Assembly (NCBI GenBank): GCA_018222665.1
Contig: JAAEZW010000061.1
Span: 1 to 8,705 of the forward strand
Direction of reading: 5' to 3'
DNA length: 8,705 bases
Origin: Paracoccaceae bacterium
GTDB lineage: Bacteria; Pseudomonadota; Alphaproteobacteria; Rhodobacterales; Rhodobacteraceae
Shown here: one piece after another, positions 7,095 to 8,705 of the stretch
How positions within the stretch are numbered: position 1 is the first letter of the stretch
How the letters are laid out: each line of letters begins with the position of its first letter
Notes under the pieces: generated by a model
Seen by the model: the letters and a program-made list of their open reading frames with translations, nothing else
Database searches by the model: none
Told to the model about the DNA's origin: nothing
Position numbers and translations under genes: made by a program

Positions 7095-7715
7095 GCTGCT
7101 GTCCTTTGTTGAAATACAGACGGGCCTAGGTGAAAGCGTGGTCGCATGTATTTTGCCGCCCTTTTTATCCATCCGCCTTTATTCCCGCGGCTTGTGCGTG
7201 CAAATTTACGCAAATTTGGCTGTGCATCCGCAAGGGATAGGTAATAATTCACGCGTTCAATGCCATATGCGTCAACCAAATGATCGGGTGGACGCCGCGC
7301 GGCCGTTTGTGTGGCGGCGATGTTGATTGGCCCAATCACACCATCCACAGTGATGTCCACATCAAACAAGATCAACGTCCGTTGCAGCACCTTAACCGCA
7401 TGTGATCCCGCATTCACATTCATATCAAACACAGGGGCATGCAGCATCTGGGGCAACTGATCAATCTGAGGCTTATAGAAATAATCCTACACAAAAATTT
7501 GAACCGCTTGGGTCGAGCTGATTTATTTCAAATCAACGATATCGACCCGTCCCATGCCCTAACTGCTTTAGCGTTTTTAGCGTGACACCGTAATTTGTGG
7601 GACCACCCGGATCATCAGGATCGTTCACAAATCCGCCCTCAACTTATCAAATCTTCTGGGCAATATCGTTTATGTGTTGCATGTCCCAACTGCGTGTTGC
7701 TGATGTGATCATCAT
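7085..7715 (-). pseudogene. Degraded GH108-type endolysin (N-acetylmuramidase) with C-terminal PG-binding domain
   Basis: The minus strand still encodes an endolysin in pieces. From tandem ATGs at 7715-7710 the frame reads MMITSATRSWDM, then QHINDIAQKI, then the adjacent stops TGA TAA (7649-7644). It continues with [19 protein letters not shown] and [10 protein letters not shown]. EGGxVNDPxDPGG is the GH108 lysozyme signature, with the catalytic glutamate at codon 7640-7638. The reading then changes frame somewhere between 7560 and 7546, with some residues apparently missing. In the new frame it reads GRVDIVDLK, a TAA (7525-7523), ISSTQAVQIFV, a TAG (7489-7487), and DYFYKPQIDQLPQM. From there it is open to the TAA at 7087-7085 through FDMNVNAGSHAVKVLQR, VDGVIGP, DAYGIERVNYY and GNKGGWIKRAA, the last two belonging to the PG_binding_3-type domain. 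Four internal stops plus a frameshift rule out a full-length product. A TTG at 7456 could start a 123-aa C-terminal piece without the catalytic glutamate. The final stop overlaps the holin start. The order and overlap match a GTA lysis cassette. Confidence 0.9.
7101..7107 (-). promoter_or_regulatory. Ribosome binding site of the holin gene
   Basis: On the minus strand AAAGGAC occupies 7107-7101, with six bases between it and the ATG at 7094. It lies inside the C-terminal codons of the endolysin remnant. It settles the holin start and shows that the translation signal is still present. Confidence 0.7.
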
Positions 7716-7760
7716 TTTAAAAAGGAATAAAGGCCGCCTAAGCGCAACGCACGGTGTGCA

Positions 7761-8204
7761 TCAACTGTTTGGATCGACGTATGTGCCTTGTTCCTTTAGG
7801 GCGTCTATGACCTCTTTTGGCATATAGGTTTCGTCGTGTTTTGCCAAAATTTCAGTCGCCTGAAACACACCATTTACATAGCGACCTGTGCCGACCATGC
7901 CCTGATTTTCCTCAAACAAATCAGGCAGGATACCTGTGAAGGTGACGGGGATCGTTGCGCCGCCGTCAGTCACGGAAAAGTGTACTTCTTCGCCCTGACC
8001 ACGCACAATGCTGCCTTCGGCGACAAGTCCTCCGATGCGAAACACTTCGCTTGGGCTGGGTGGTTCTGCAATCACCTGAGAGGGGGATCGAAAGAAATTG
8101 ATCCCGTCGCGCATGGCATAGCCGATCAAGCCCGTCGCAATTGCCAATGACACAAAGGCAAGAACGATAATTTGAATGCGTCGTGTTTTTTTCAGTGATC
8201 TCAT
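7761..8204 (-). CDS. ccmE: Periplasmic haem chaperone CcmE (CycJ)
   Basis: CcmE receives haem from the CcmABCD machinery, holds it covalently in the periplasm and passes it to CcmF. The 147-aa protein has a basic N-terminus (MRSLKKTRRIQ) and one membrane anchor at about residues 11-30. A small beta-barrel (OB-fold) domain follows, beginning near FRIGGLVAEGSI (55-66). The haem-binding motif is AKHDETYMP (121-129), with the covalent haem ligand H123 and the haem-iron ligand Y127. The flexible tail after it is short. The ATG at 8204 has GAGG five bases upstream, and this element overlaps the argC stop codon, so translation of the two genes is probably coupled. Downstream, ccmF is separated from ccmE by the lysis-gene remnant and the holin, about 1.2 kb. 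Confidence 0.96.
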   Translation of the reverse strand: MRSLKKTRRIQIIVLAFVSLAIATGLIGYAMRDGINFFRSPSQVIAEPPSPSEVFRIGGLVAEGSIVRGQGEEVHFSVTDGGATIPVTFTGILPDLFEENQGMVGTGRYVNGVFQATEILAKHDETYMPKEVIDALKEQGTYVDPNS

Positions 8205-8209
8205 GTCAA

Positions 8210-8213
8210 CCTC
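8210..8213 (-). promoter_or_regulatory. Ribosome binding site of ccmE overlapping the argC stop
   Basis: GAGG at 8213-8210 on the minus strand shares bases with the argC TGA (8214-8212) and lies five bases from the ccmE ATG. The layout suggests that ribosomes finishing argC help start ccmE. Confidence 0.65.
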
Positions 8214-8705
8214 ATGGGAACATTGGCACCATGTCCAGACCTACAGTTTCGGGCAGGCCGAGCATAATGTTTGCATTTTGAAGCGCTTGTCCCGACGCGC
8301 CCTTCATCAGGTTATCAAGGACGGACAGGATGATAACGCGCCCTGCCTGCCGATCCGCAAACACCGCGATACGGCAAAGATTTGATCCCTTCACATGCTG
8401 TGTTTGGGGAACCTCACCCTTGGCCAAAACATGCACAAAGGGTTCATCGGCGTAACAGGACGCCAGATGCGACCGCACGGCATCGGCGTCCCCTTTTGCA
8501 TAAATGGTTGCCTGCATACCCCGTGTCATGGGCACCAAATGCGGTGTGAATGTTGCACAAACATCGTGGCCCGCCGCTTTTGACAGCTCTTGATCCAATT
8601 CGCCCATATGACGGTGATGCGCAACGCCATAGGCCTTGAACCCTTCATTCGCCTCAGAATAGAGCATGGGTTCCTTCAAACCGCGCCCTGCCCCGGATAC
8701 ACCAG
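8212..8705 (-). CDS. argC: N-acetyl-gamma-glutamyl-phosphate reductase, C-terminal part (start lies beyond the right edge)
   Basis: ArgC reduces N-acetylglutamyl-5-phosphate to the semialdehyde with NADPH, the third step of arginine (ornithine) biosynthesis, in the cytoplasm. About 164 codons are in the window, and the frame is open to the right edge. The first complete codons read GVSGAGRGLKEPMLYSE, the conserved GVSGAGR segment just after the catalytic-cysteine region. Next comes AYGVAHHRHMGELDQEL, with the HRH cluster where the family has its catalytic histidine. TPHLVPMTRGMQATIYA follows, and the C-terminus is NANIMLGLPETVGLDMVPMFP, close to the typical end of the family. The Rossmann NADP-binding domain and the catalytic cysteine are outside the window. 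A TTG at 8679 should not be taken as the start, because conserved sequence continues upstream of it. The gene ends eight bases before ccmE and appears to lead the ccm transcription unit. Confidence 0.95.
   Translation of the reverse strand, partial: GVSGAGRGLKEPMLYSEANEGFKAYGVAHHRHMGELDQELSKAAGHDVCATFTPHLVPMTRGMQATIYAKGDADAVRSHLASCYADEPFVHVLAKGEVPQTQHVKGSNLCRIAVFADRQAGRVIILSVLDNLMKGASGQALQNANIMLGLPETVGLDMVPMFP

Noticed and set aside
7095..7172. A 26-codon extension of the holin to an ATG at 7172
   Set aside because: It is out-of-frame reading of the endolysin C-terminus; the ATG at 7094 has the ribosome binding site and the known family start.
7456..7715. Reading the stretch after ccmE as plain intergenic DNA or as a separate small gene on either strand
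   Set aside because: Minus-strand translation in two frames recovers consecutive endolysin motifs, so it is the 5' half of the degraded lysis gene.
7748..7760. Small GCAC/GTGC hairpin just after the ccmE stop
   Set aside because: A four-base stem without a T-run is too weak to call a terminator.
1..8705. Search by eye for tRNA genes, CRISPR arrays, insertion-sequence ends and phage attachment sites
   Set aside because: Genes are closely packed. Apart from the 24-bp duplication and the short inverted repeats listed, I saw no cloverleaf, spaced repeat array or transposase fragment.

Overview
This window looks like the chromosome of an alphaproteobacterium, most likely Rhodobacterales (Rhodobacteraceae/Roseobacteraceae), with a fairly low G+C for that group (about half by eye, not computed). 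Three things point there. The protein sequences are alphaproteobacterial in style. The order argC-ccmE-(lysis genes)-ccmF-ccmH-enoyl-CoA hydratase, converging on gltX-gltA with comEC divergent from gltX, is one I associate with this order. The window also holds a holin of the gene-transfer-agent (GTA) type.

Left part (1-3214): the N-terminal end of comEC (DNA-uptake channel) lies on the minus strand and runs off the left edge. An 82-bp gap separates it from gltX (glutamyl-tRNA synthetase), which is followed by gltA (citrate synthase), both on the plus strand. gltA ends at a strong hairpin terminator that also serves the convergent operon coming from the right.

Right part (3238-8705): every gene is on the minus strand, and transcription runs from right to left. 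It begins with the C-terminal part of argC (arginine biosynthesis; its start lies outside the window). Next come ccmE (periplasmic haem chaperone), a wrecked GH108-type endolysin gene, an intact 166-aa GTA-type holin, ccmF (haem lyase core), ccmH/cycL (apocytochrome thiol reductase) and a PaaG-like enoyl-CoA hydratase/isomerase. CcmE, CcmF and CcmH work together at the inner membrane. CcmE carries haem to CcmF, and CcmH presents reduced apocytochrome for haem attachment (System I). The remaining ccm genes (ccmABCDG, ccmI) are not here.

The most notable feature is the lysis cassette between ccmE and ccmF. It has the two-gene endolysin-holin form used for release of Rhodobacter-type GTAs. The endolysin carries four in-frame stop codons and at least one frameshift, yet its catalytic-motif region and C-terminal domain are still easy to recognise. 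The holin frame, its ribosome binding site and its overlap with the old endolysin stop are intact. A second curiosity is a 24-bp in-frame tandem duplication that copies the translation start region of the PaaG-like gene. I found no tRNA, rRNA, CRISPR array or insertion sequence.
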